DNA from: Corynebacterium sp. 13CS0277
GTDB lineage: Bacteria > Actinomycetota > Actinomycetes > Mycobacteriales > Mycobacteriaceae
Direction of reading: 5' to 3'
Length of the DNA stretch: 64,000 bases
Assembly: GCF_002994655.1 (NCBI RefSeq)
Contig: NZ_PPDL01000012.1
Location: 1 to 64,000, forward strand
Within the stretch, counting starts at the first letter, position 1. Every line of letters starts with the position of its first letter. Made by a program: the position numbers and the translations under genes. The notes beneath the pieces were generated by a model. It was not told the DNA's origin, did no database searches, and was given only the letters and a program-made list of their open reading frames with translations. This document shows positions 56,723-64,000 of this stretch, one piece after another.

Positions 56723-57856
56723 CTAGCTGCCGGCGAGCTGCTCCGGGGCGTAGATGGCCTGCGCCGTGCGCAGCAGCACCTCACCCGTGAGCGGCCCGTA
56801 GGCCAGGGACTGGCCGTCCGGCAGGGAGACGACGCGCTCGTTCATGCCGGCGGTCGTCTGCGCGATCCCGGGGCGCTGCAGCAGGCCCTCCAATCCGCCG
56901 GTGGATTCCAGCCCGTCGCGCATCATGATGAACACGTCCGGGTTGAGTCGGGCCAACGCCTCCGCGGTGGCGGGAGTGGTATCCGACAAGCCCGCCTCGG
57001 CTGCCACATCGACGCCACCCACGCCCTCAATGAGGTCGGTGGCACCGCTGCCGCGGCCCAGGATGAAGAACACCCCGCCGTTGCCGCGGGCGTAGAGGAA
57101 CGCCATTCGCAACGGATTCTCCTGCGGCACCAGAGCCGCAATGGCCTCCTGGTCGGCCTCAAGGTCCGCCACGGAGCGGGCCGCCAAGGCTTCGCCCTCG
57201 CTCGGCAGGCCCACGACACCGGCGACGGCCTCAATGTCCTCGGCCACCGAGTCGAGCGTGCGGCGCGGCTCCATGACGACGACCGTGACACCGGCGTCAC
57301 GAATCTGATCGATCGCATCCGCCGGGCCAATGGAGTGATCCACCAGCACCAGCGTCGGCTGCAGCTGCAGAATCGATTCCACGTTGATGGTGTGCCCACC
57401 CTGGGTCACCACCGGCAGTTGCGCGAGCGACGGCTCCGTCGACGACACCGTGCGGCCCACAATGTTGCCGCCGAGACCCAAACCAATGAGCGTCTTCGTA
57501 TACGTGCCGTAGATGTCCAACGCCACGATGCGGGACGCATCCGTCACCGTCACATCAAAGCCGTCAGCGTCGACAAGCTCCACCGGCAGCTGCGGGGAGG
57601 GGTTGTCCGCCACGGGCACCGGCTCGGAAAAATCGGGCACCTGCGTCACCCCGGTGAGCGCCCGCGGGTCGCCCGCCGCACCTGCGGCGGCAATCTGCTC
57701 CCGGATCTGCTGATCCGCCGACTCGGGCGTGGCGGAACTCCCGCACGCCACCAGGGTGCTGGCGGCCAGCGCCACTCCTGCCACGGCGGCCGCGGCGCGG
57801 AGACTCCACGCGCGCCCGGCGCGCAGACCCGGATTCACAACAGTTCGCGAAGACAC
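56723..57856 (-). CDS. hmuT: Heme-binding lipoprotein of the ABC transporter
   Basis: 377 residues, a BtuF/FepB-type substrate-binding lipoprotein with lipobox STLVACGS (Cys38). The heme ligands known from C. diphtheriae HmuT, a His and a Tyr with Arg two residues later, can be matched to His155 in QGGHTINVE and Tyr255/Arg257 in FLYARG. So it likely binds heme and delivers it to HmuUV. GTG 57856 is the assumed start; a later GTG inside the signal region is possible. The leader is C/U-rich (57879-57945). Confidence 0.93.
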   Translation of the reverse strand: MSSRTVVNPGLRAGRAWSLRAAAAVAGVALAASTLVACGSSATPESADQQIREQIAAAGAAGDPRALTGVTQVPDFSEPVPVADNPSPQLPVELVDADGFDVTVTDASRIVALDIYGTYTKTLIGLGLGGNIVGRTVSSTEPSLAQLPVVTQGGHTINVESILQLQPTLVLVDHSIGPADAIDQIRDAGVTVVVMEPRRTLDSVAEDIEAVAGVVGLPSEGEALAARSVADLEADQEAIAALVPQENPLRMAFLYARGNGGVFFILGRGSGATDLIEGVGGVDVAAEAGLSDTTPATAEALARLNPDVFIMMRDGLESTGGLEGLLQRPGIAQTTAGMNERVVSLPDGQSLAYGPLTGEVLLRTAQAIYAPEQLAGS

Positions 57857-58094
57857 GTCAACGGCCTACTTTCATGCAGTAAGAAACACAAGAACACAGA
57901 AGAAACATCAAGAAAGAAGAAGAGACGAAGAGAAAAGGAAAAGAAGTGTGGGAGGACCACCCCGCGCACGCGCGGACGCACCGGAGGAGTACTGCCACCA
58001 CACAGGCGACCGCAACATCCGGCGTACGCACCGCGCCGGTGGCCCGTGTCGCAGGGGAAGCCTGCGGGCTCCGCGCGGGACCTGCGCGCCCTGC

Positions 58095-60026
58095 TTAGGC
58101 GGGGTTGCGGAGGGCGAAGCTGCTCACCGCGCCGCCGCCGACGAGGAATGCGGCTGCGACCAACAGGCCGGCGGTCACCGGGTCGAGTGCCTGGGTGGTG
58201 CCGGGGGCCGCCTGGGCGGAGCTTTTCATGCGGAAGCTCGAGGGCTTGTCCTCGTCCTGCAGCTCCGGGGCGGCGATCTCCTCTGCCGGGACATCGGACG
58301 CACCTGCGGCCTGGGCTGCTTGGGCTTTGATCTGCTCGGGCGTGCCGGTGGCCACACCGGCAACCGCGGCGCCCGAGGCGCTCGTGCCGGCGGCGGTGGC
58401 GCAATCACCCGCCCCGCCGAGGGAGGCAGTAAACGACAGGGGCGCCAACGCAGTGCCGGCCTCGTAGAACCCGGCAAAGGCCTGCGCGCCCGCTGCGGTG
58501 AGGGTGACGGCGCTGGTGGTGCCGGTGACCTGAGTGTCGCTGACGTCGAGGGAGGAGAAAGTGAGATCCGCCAGGGCGACCCGGCCAAAGTCGGTGCGGG
58601 TGCCCGACATGTCAGAGCTCACGACCGTGGCCTGCAGGGTGCCCCGGGAGCCCTGGAACACGATCTCGGGGTTGGCGATCATCAGGTCGAGTTTGCCGCC
58701 ATGGCCGCTGAAGCGCACGCCACCGGCGTAGCCGATGGTGCCGGACTTCGCCGCCGTGTTCACCGATCCGCGGGAACCGCTGAAGGTGAACTGACCCTGG
58801 TCGTAGGTGGTGTTCGACAGCGCCCACGCGCCCTTGGCGATGGACCCGGAGATGTAGGTGAGGAAGGAGGACTTGATACCCCAGCGCAGTGCGGTGGCTG
58901 TCACGGCCTTCGCATCACCGGCGGCACACTCGGCAGCCCCCGGGGCCTCGCCCGAGGCAGCCCCAGTGGGAGCCTGGCCCGCGACACCCGCAGCACCGGC
59001 GGCAGGTGCACCGGTGGTCGTCTGCGGCAGGCTCGGCACGGCCGGGGTGCGATCCCCTGCGGCCGCCGCGGACGCATCATTCATGATGGTTACCCCGCTG
59101 GGGGTGCGGCCACCCGCGGTACCGGTGGCGCCGGCGTTGCCACCAGCGTTGCTGCCACTTGGGGTCGTGCCGCTGCCGCCGCGGATGCGATCGACGAGCT
59201 TTTCGGCATTCGTGATGGACTCCGTGCCGGACTGGTAGTTCTGCCCCAGCACGAACAACACATTGTTGAGTTCCTTCATGGTGCGCAGCTCCGCGGAATC
59301 CGTGTCATAGATCCGCAGTTCCTGTGCCCGGGAGCCTCCGGTGGTGCCACCACCGGTCGAACCACCCGTAGTCCGCGTGCCGGCATCGCCGCTCGTGCCG
59401 CCGGCACAGGAGGGGCTCACGCTGCCGGAGGTGTCGGCAAACTCCATGCCGGCACTGTAGAAGTTCGACATCATCGCCGCGCCCTCCGCAGTAATGGTGG
59501 TGCGCCCCGCCAGGTTCACCCGGCCGCTGTCGAAGTTTGCGGGCTCATTCAGCTGCACCTGGACGAACGGCACATCGTCACCCTGGGTGCGGCCCGTGGC
59601 CTGCAGGGAACCGGGGTCGACGGTGGCGGCATCGAAGTCGACGAGGATTTCTGCCGTGCTGCCGTTGATGTGCAGCTGCCAGTCACTCAGCCGGGTATCC
59701 AGCACCCCGTCGTGCCCGAAGAGGCGGATCTCCCCCGGCATCCGCAGCGTCCCCTCCTGGGAGGACACGGTGTCAACCTGGTTCACATCGAAGACAAACG
59801 TCTGGCCCGTGTCCGTCACCCCGGTCGACTCCCACCCACCGTGGGCGATGGGGCCCTCAAGGTAGGAACGCAAGCTGTCCCGAATCGACCAGGTGAACTC
59901 CCCACAGGTGCCCGCCTGCGCGTGCGGATACCAGCCGGCAGGACCGACCAGGCCAGCGGCAGCCGCCGCGAGTGCGGCCGCAGCGAGTGCTGCGGCACGG
60001 CCCTGGAGGGAAGTGGCACGAATCAT
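58095..60026 (-). CDS. htaA: HtaA, two-domain heme/hemoglobin receptor
   Basis: 643 residues: signal peptide (about 1-37), a first HtaA domain (about 40-215; FTWSIRDSLRSYLEG, FGHDGVLDTRLSDW), a long Gly/Thr/Ala-rich middle (about 216-370), a second HtaA domain (about 375-555; LRWGIKSSFLTYISG, SGHGGKLDLMIANP) and a C-terminal membrane helix (LLVAAAFLVGGGAVSSF). In C. diphtheriae HtaA takes heme from hemoglobin at the surface. It heads the htaA-hmuTUV order here. ATG 60026 is assumed; an in-frame GTG at 60041 is possible. A DtxR-like box lies 185 nt upstream. Confidence 0.93.
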   Translation of the reverse strand: MIRATSLQGRAAALAAAALAAAAAGLVGPAGWYPHAQAGTCGEFTWSIRDSLRSYLEGPIAHGGWESTGVTDTGQTFVFDVNQVDTVSSQEGTLRMPGEIRLFGHDGVLDTRLSDWQLHINGSTAEILVDFDAATVDPGSLQATGRTQGDDVPFVQVQLNEPANFDSGRVNLAGRTTITAEGAAMMSNFYSAGMEFADTSGSVSPSCAGGTSGDAGTRTTGGSTGGGTTGGSRAQELRIYDTDSAELRTMKELNNVLFVLGQNYQSGTESITNAEKLVDRIRGGSGTTPSGSNAGGNAGATGTAGGRTPSGVTIMNDASAAAAGDRTPAVPSLPQTTTGAPAAGAAGVAGQAPTGAASGEAPGAAECAAGDAKAVTATALRWGIKSSFLTYISGSIAKGAWALSNTTYDQGQFTFSGSRGSVNTAAKSGTIGYAGGVRFSGHGGKLDLMIANPEIVFQGSRGTLQATVVSSDMSGTRTDFGRVALADLTFSSLDVSDTQVTGTTSAVTLTAAGAQAFAGFYEAGTALAPLSFTASLGGAGDCATAAGTSASGAAVAGVATGTPEQIKAQAAQAAGASDVPAEEIAAPELQDEDKPSSFRMKSSAQAAPGTTQALDPVTAGLLVAAAFLVGGGAVSSFALRNPA

Positions 60027-60360
60027 AGGGTTCTTCTTCACGCTGGGGTCATGGGGTGATGGTGGGGCATGCGCCGCCCCTGGGGGCGCGCACAAGCCCT
60101 CGACAAGGGCGTGGCCCAGGGGTGTGGCGCCGGGGTGCTTGGGGCGATCCTCGGGGAGGATGCACGTGTACATCCACGTGCCGCTCGCGCGGCAGGCACA
60201 GCCCACACGGATGCTTTAGCCTAGCCTTAACAACCACTTCACAGTAGACTACATCTGCCGCAGAAAGCTAGTCTCTCATGCAGGTTTCCAGCCGCCGACC
60301 TCGGACTTTGAGCCCGGGTGAGCGGACTTTCCAACTTTTAGAGGATCATTCCACCGCCCC
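60027..60360. other. Divergent spacer htaA / membrane protein
   Basis: About 330 nt with the DtxR-like box, AT-rich flanks (60220-60270) and both promoters. No gene is seen. Confidence 0.5.
60211..60229 (-). promoter_or_regulatory. DtxR-like iron box upstream of htaA
   Basis: The minus strand reads TAAGGCTAGGCTAAAGCAT, which fits the DtxR consensus TWAGGTTAGSCTAACCTWA at 14 of 19 positions. DtxR represses iron and heme uptake genes when iron is sufficient, so control of the htaA operon is expected. Confidence 0.65.
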
Positions 60361-61023
60361 ATGTCTACCACCCCGCCGCCCGAACTCTCACCCCACGGCA
60401 CGCCCATGGACCCCAGCGCGCACGCCACCCAGCCCGCCGCCGCACCCCACGGGGCGGGGCATGCTGCGGCCTTCGAGTTCCTCTACCCGGATATCGACCC
60501 TGGTACCCCGCTGGCCGCCCGCCCCGCGGAGCGCCTCGGGATGGGGGCTGCGGTCGCAGTCCTCGCCGCAGGGGTGGCGATGTCGAACCTGGTGCTCGTG
60601 CTGGCAGGCGCGGTGCTCGCAGTGGTGGCGAGCCTCGCGGCGTCCCAATCCCCGCTGCGGCGGGTGCGCGCGGAAGCCCGGGCCCGTTTCCCCCAGGCCG
60701 GCTGGGCGGAGAACCACCGCCTGGGGCTCACCCACCGGGTGGCGTTTGCCTGCGCGTGGGTGCTCATCGCAGCCCTGCCGGCGGTGAGCTACCTGTGGGT
60801 GCCGCCGGCAGACTCCCACCCCTGGGGCCTGGCCAGCGCACTCATCGCCCTGGTCATTGTGTGGTTCCTGCCCGGCCTCAACCCAGTGTGGAACCGGCTC
60901 GGCCACACCCGCCCCCCACAGGCAGACGCCGTGGAACCGGCAAGCGCCGACCCCCTGGTGGAACTGGAGGACTACTCCCCCGCGCGCCACGCGCTCGACG
61001 AGGACAACAACACCCGCAGCTAA
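60361..61023 (+). CDS. Membrane protein of unknown function
   Basis: 220 residues: a 55-residue Pro/His/Ala-rich cytosolic start, four membrane helices in two pairs (about 62-95 and 125-180) separated by a basic loop (RRVRAEARARFPQAGWAENHR), and an acidic tail ending DEDNNTRS. I do not recognise a family. It is divergent from htaA and shares the region with the DtxR-like box, but a link to iron is not shown. Start is uncertain; the ATG at 60361 has only a distant GAGGA. Confidence 0.75.
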   Translation: MSTTPPPELSPHGTPMDPSAHATQPAAAPHGAGHAAAFEFLYPDIDPGTPLAARPAERLGMGAAVAVLAAGVAMSNLVLVLAGAVLAVVASLAASQSPLRRVRAEARARFPQAGWAENHRLGLTHRVAFACAWVLIAALPAVSYLWVPPADSHPWGLASALIALVIVWFLPGLNPVWNRLGHTRPPQADAVEPASADPLVELEDYSPARHALDEDNNTRS

Positions 61024-61284
61024 GCCGCGCCAGGCGCCCGGAAACATCATCGGGAGCCTGGGCGCAGATGGGGACACACGCGCCGGTGCGCGGGCGCGGG
61101 GTGCGGGAATGCGGGGGTGTGGGGCGCGCCCGCACGCAGGGGCAGCCGTGGAACATGCGCGCACGGCCACACGGGAGCTCAGGCACGCACACACGTTGCA
61201 CTCGATACTCGCGCGCACGCACTCGATACTCGCGTGGACAGCACACCCTCGGGGGTGGGGTTCAGGGGCGGACAAGCGGTGGAA

Positions 61285-61300
61285 TAGACAGAGCTGTCCG
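61285..61300 (+). promoter_or_regulatory. McbR-like site at metX
   Basis: TAGAC-AGAGCT-GTCCG fits TAGAC-N6-GTCTA at 8 of 10 positions and ends 2 nt before the -10 TATAGT, as site 3 does at metY. Confidence 0.6.
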
Positions 61301-61302
61301 GT

Positions 61303-61308
61303 TATAGT
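61303..61308 (+). promoter_or_regulatory. metX -10 box
   Basis: TATAGT, about 80 nt before the metX start. CTGTCCGG ends one base before it. Confidence 0.65.
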
Positions 61309-61387
61309 GGTGGCCACTGTTCGCCTGTTGTCTTCTTTCCTCTTCTTCCCCGTCTCTTCTTCCCCCACCCGCGCCCCAAGGACGTGA

Positions 61388-62566
61388 ATGCCCATGACCA
61401 GCCCCGCCACCCCGAATCCCGCACCCGCCGACCCCGCCCCCGCAGACGCAGGCACCCTGTCGTTCCCCGGCAGCCCTGGGGAACGCATCCGGGTCAGCAT
61501 TGGCGACTTCCCCACGGAAGCCGGCGGCCTCGTCGAGGACGCCTCCCTCGTCTTCCAATACTGGGGCACTCCCCGCATTGATGCCTCGGGCGCCAGCAAC
61601 ATCATCCTCATTGAGCACGCCCTGACGGGCGACTCGGATGCCGCCACCTGGTGGGCGGACCTCATCGGCCCCGGCCGCGCCTTCGACACCGAGCGTTTCT
61701 GCGTGCTCTGCGCCAACGTCCTCGGCGGCTGCAGCGGCACCACCGGCCCCTCCTCCCCGCACCCCGACGGCGAACCCTGGGGGTCCCGCTTCCCCGCACT
61801 GTCGATCCGGGACCTCGTGCACGCCGAAAAAGCACTCCTCGACGCCCTCGGCGTGCCGCAGCTCCTCGCCGTCGTCGGTGGTTCCCTCGGCGGGGCCCGC
61901 ACCCTCGAATGGAGTTTGCTCTACCCCGACTTCCTCACCGCGGCACTCGTCATGGCGGTGTCCGCGCGGGCCTCCGCGTGGCAGATCGGCATCCAGCAAG
62001 CACAAATCGGGGCGATTACCCAAGACCCCGGCTGGCACGGCGGCGACTACTACACCACCGGCGACATCCCCGCCGCGGGCCTCGCGAACGCCCGCCGCAT
62101 CGCCCACCTCACCTACCGCGGGGAGCTGGAACTCGACGAACGCTTCGGCGCCGACGCCCAAGCCGGCGAAAATCCCCTGGGCGCCCACATCGACCCGCAG
62201 CAGCGCTTCGCGGTGAACTCCTACCTGGACTACCAGGCAGAGAAACTCGTCGAGCGTTTCGACGCCGGCTCCTACGTCATCCTCACCGAGGCCCTCAACC
62301 GGCACAACATCGGCCGCGGGCGGGGCGGCCTCAACAAGGCGCTGGCGCGCACCCCGGTGCCCACCATGATCGTCGGCGTGGACACGGACATCCTCTACCC
62401 CTACCACCAGCAGGAGCACCTCTCCCGCAACGTGCCGCACCTCATCGGCATGGCGAAGATCGTCTCCCCCGTCGGGCACGACGCCTTCCTCACCGAGAGC
62501 AGACAGCTCGACCACATTGCGCGCCGCTTCGTCACCTACCTCGACAACCCTGCCGCACTCGACTAA
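61388..62566 (+). CDS. metX: Homoserine O-acetyltransferase
   Basis: 392-residue alpha/beta-hydrolase enzyme that acetylates homoserine, the first committed step toward methionine; MetY uses the product. The nucleophile elbow VVGGSLGGARTLEW carries Ser166; GVDTDILYP holds the acid Asp and VGHDAFLTE the His. The family stretch NVLGGCSGTTGPSS is present. ATG 61388 has AAGGA 5 nt upstream; the next ATG (61394) is too far from it. Likely regulated by an McbR homologue. Confidence 0.96.
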   Translation: MPMTSPATPNPAPADPAPADAGTLSFPGSPGERIRVSIGDFPTEAGGLVEDASLVFQYWGTPRIDASGASNIILIEHALTGDSDAATWWADLIGPGRAFDTERFCVLCANVLGGCSGTTGPSSPHPDGEPWGSRFPALSIRDLVHAEKALLDALGVPQLLAVVGGSLGGARTLEWSLLYPDFLTAALVMAVSARASAWQIGIQQAQIGAITQDPGWHGGDYYTTGDIPAAGLANARRIAHLTYRGELELDERFGADAQAGENPLGAHIDPQQRFAVNSYLDYQAEKLVERFDAGSYVILTEALNRHNIGRGRGGLNKALARTPVPTMIVGVDTDILYPYHQQEHLSRNVPHLIGMAKIVSPVGHDAFLTESRQLDHIARRFVTYLDNPAALD

Positions 62567-62602
62567 CTGCACGACGCTGCCAGGCACTACCTCGTCAACG
62601 AG

Positions 62603-62636
62603 CGGCACCGTGGGCAGGCAGGCAGGCACGGTGCCG
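62603..62636 (+). terminator. Terminator of metX
   Basis: CGGCACCGTG (62603-62612) pairs perfectly with CACGGTGCCG (62627-62636), 36 nt past the metX stop. The loop is a GGCA repeat. Confidence 0.7.
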
Positions 62637-62763
62637 TAGGCAGGTGGGAGCGGCACCTGGGGTAGTCAGGAGAGGATCCTGGGGGCAGGCCCCGAAACTG
62701 ACGATAGGCCCCGGGGTGCCCGGGGCCCGGGGTGAAGCGGGTGCCACCCGCGGGGAAGGGCAG

Positions 62764-63249
62764 CTAGCCGCTGCCGAGGGAATCCACGCTCAGCGCGAAA
62801 AACACCAACAAGCCACCCAAGGTGGTGGTGAAGGTGCAATCAAACTTGCGGGACCGCACTGCCAACACCCCCAGGATGCGGGAATCACAGGACAGGCGCA
62901 GGCACGTCAGCCACAGCATCGTCACCCCCAGGGCAAAGGTGGCGCGCCGCCAGTGGTCGGTGAGCGCCCACACCGACGACGCTGCGAACCCGATCCCCAG
63001 CAGCACGATGCCCGCATACTGGGCCCACGCCGGCACCGCCGAGGGCTTCAACCGTGCGTCGTGCGGGTTGCGCAGCATCTTCTCCTGCAGTGCCTGCGCG
63101 TCCATCCGCACCGCGGGCCCCACTGCGGGCCCCTCTGTGGGGGACCCTGTCGGCGCGGCCACGGGTGCGGCCGTTGGTGTGGTGCCGGGGCCCTGTGGGC
63201 CGTGGGAGCCTGACCGCGGCGGGCGGGGCAGGCGGGGCCTAGGAGGCAC
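62764..63249 (-). CDS. DUF3017 membrane protein
   Basis: 161 residues if started at GTG 63249, which overlaps the folD stop by 11 nt and suggests coupling; an internal ATG at 63105 would give 113 residues. The conserved part has three membrane helices ([59 protein letters not shown]) typical of DUF3017, a small actinobacterial family next to folD. The N-terminal 48 residues are Pro/Arg/Gly-rich and may be cytosolic. Function unknown. Confidence 0.78.
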   Translation of the reverse strand: MPPRPRLPRPPRSGSHGPQGPGTTPTAAPVAAPTGSPTEGPAVGPAVRMDAQALQEKMLRNPHDARLKPSAVPAWAQYAGIVLLGIGFAASSVWALTDHWRRATFALGVTMLWLTCLRLSCDSRILGVLAVRSRKFDCTFTTTLGGLLVFFALSVDSLGSG

Positions 63250-64000
63250 GATCAGCGGCAAGCTTCTCGGCGCGCTCCACCACATTGCGCACGAGGAAGG
63301 CGCGGGTCAACGGGCCCACACCACCCGGGTTCGGCGACACCGCGCCCGCGACCTCCCACACATCGGGGTGCACGTCGCCCAGCAGCTTGCCGTCGCGGCG
63401 GGACACACCCACATCCAGCACCGCAGCCCCGGGGGCCACCATGTCGGCGGTGAGCATGTGCGGCTGGCCGGCGGCCGCCACAATGATGTCCGCCTGGCGG
63501 GTCATCGCCTTCAAATCCCGGGTGCCGGTGTGGCACAGGGTGACGGTGGCGTTGTCCTGGCGGCGGGTCAGCATGAGCCCGATGGGCCGGCCCACCGTCA
63601 CACCACGACCAATGACAACCACATGCGCGCCATCGATCGGCACATCGAAACGGCGCAGCAAATGAATCGCCCCATTCGGGGTACAGGGCAGGGGCGCGTC
63701 CTCACCCAACACCAGCTTGCCCAGGTTCACCGGGTGCAGGCCATCCGCATCCTTCGCCGGGTCGATGCGCTCCAGGACGGCGTTTTCGTCCAGGTGCTTC
63801 GGCAGCGGCAGCTGCACAATGTAGCCGGTGCACGCCTCATCGGCGTTGAGCTCGTCAATGACGCGGTGCAGCTCCTCCTGGGTGACATCCGCCGGCAGGT
63901 CCCGGCGAATGCTGGTGACCCCGATCTGCTCACAGTCGCGGTGCTTCATCTTCACATAGGAGTGGGAGGCCGGGTCGTCGCCGACGAGGACCGTCGCCAG
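63239..64000 (-). CDS. folD: FolD bifunctional methylenetetrahydrofolate dehydrogenase/cyclohydrolase (start missing)
   Basis: The last 253 residues of FolD, which interconverts 5,10-methylene- and 10-formyl-tetrahydrofolate. Visible: SHSYVKMK with the catalytic Lys in the YxxxK motif, [18 protein letters not shown], the NADP fold [12 protein letters not shown] and [13 protein letters not shown]. The N-terminal part, roughly 30 residues, lies beyond the window edge. It neighbours DUF3017 and metX as in C. glutamicum; C1 units link to methionine synthesis. Confidence 0.97.
   Translation of the reverse strand: MATVLVGDDPASHSYVKMKHRDCEQIGVTSIRRDLPADVTQEELHRVIDELNADEACTGYIVQLPLPKHLDENAVLERIDPAKDADGLHPVNLGKLVLGEDAPLPCTPNGAIHLLRRFDVPIDGAHVVVIGRGVTVGRPIGLMLTRRQDNATVTLCHTGTRDLKAMTRQADIIVAAAGQPHMLTADMVAPGAAVLDVGVSRRDGKLLGDVHPDVWEVAGAVSPNPGGVGPLTRAFLVRNVVERAEKLAADRAS

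Larger units (their letters stand above)
61024..61387 (+). promoter_or_regulatory. metX upstream region and leader
   Basis: 364 nt with the McbR-like site (61285-61300), -10 TATAGT (61303-61308) and a roughly 70-nt leader that is nearly all C/U between 61319 and 61375. The first part holds a G/C-rich hairpin-like stretch after the membrane protein gene. Confidence 0.6.

Overview
The window is a high-GC actinobacterial chromosome segment that most likely belongs to the genus Corynebacterium. The genus is suggested by a fused AccBC biotin carboxylase/carrier subunit, a pyruvate carboxylase, a monomeric isocitrate dehydrogenase with a TTG start, HtaA/HmuTUV heme-uptake genes, and TAGAC-N6-GTC operators in front of the methionine genes. 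The gene order lpdA-amidohydrolase-PNP-pmmB-upp ... add ... dac ... yhjD-trpS ... icd ... metY ... metX ... DUF3017-folD also matches, from memory, the Rv3303c-Rv3356c stretch of M. tuberculosis and the cg0750-cg0803 stretch of C. glutamicum. The species cannot be named from the sequence alone.

Layout. 1-96: C-terminal end of an IS transposase. 0.3-6.5 kb: an ATP-grasp-like Cj0069-family protein, a rhodanese (sseA), accBC and a DUF1707 membrane protein. 7-11 kb: a trehalose utilisation pair, a PTS EIIABC and trehalose-6-phosphate hydrolase TreC. 12-17 kb: a short possible GNAT relative, a secreted Ala/Pro-rich protein and pyc. 17-29 kb: an ATPase with a degenerate P-loop, lpdA, an M20 amidohydrolase, PNP, pmmB, an XRE regulator, upp, a small helical protein coupled to an NlpC/P60 enzyme, and an internally duplicated unknown protein. 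29.7-36 kb: two PspC proteins, adenosine deaminase with a His-rich tail, a D,D-carboxypeptidase, YhjD and trpS. 36-39 kb: a subtilisin-like protease and a lipoprotein built from the same pro-domain. 39-40.4 kb: a 1.3-kb spacer with tandem repeats. 40.4-47.8 kb: xthA, an MFS exporter, icd, a zinc alcohol dehydrogenase and a surface protein. 48-49.4 kb: metY. 50-61 kb: a YceI lipoprotein, a complete heme-uptake locus (htaA-hmuT-hmuU-hmuV-htaB, a small anchored protein and an extra HtaA-domain protein) and a membrane protein. 61.4-64 kb: metX, DUF3017 and folD (cut by the window edge).

How the genes work together. AccBC, Pyc, LpdA and Icd serve central carbon metabolism. PNP, PmmB, Upp and Add serve nucleotide and sugar-phosphate salvage. 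MetX and MetY catalyse consecutive steps of methionine synthesis; they lie about 12 kb apart, separated by the iron/heme locus, but both keep a McbR-like operator in the same position relative to the -10 box. A DtxR-like iron box precedes htaA. At least fourteen genes appear to be leaderless, with a -10 hexamer 6-8 nt before the start codon. Thirteen spacers carry C/U-rich tracts, always on the sense strand of the flanking gene. No tRNA, rRNA, CRISPR array or prophage was seen.
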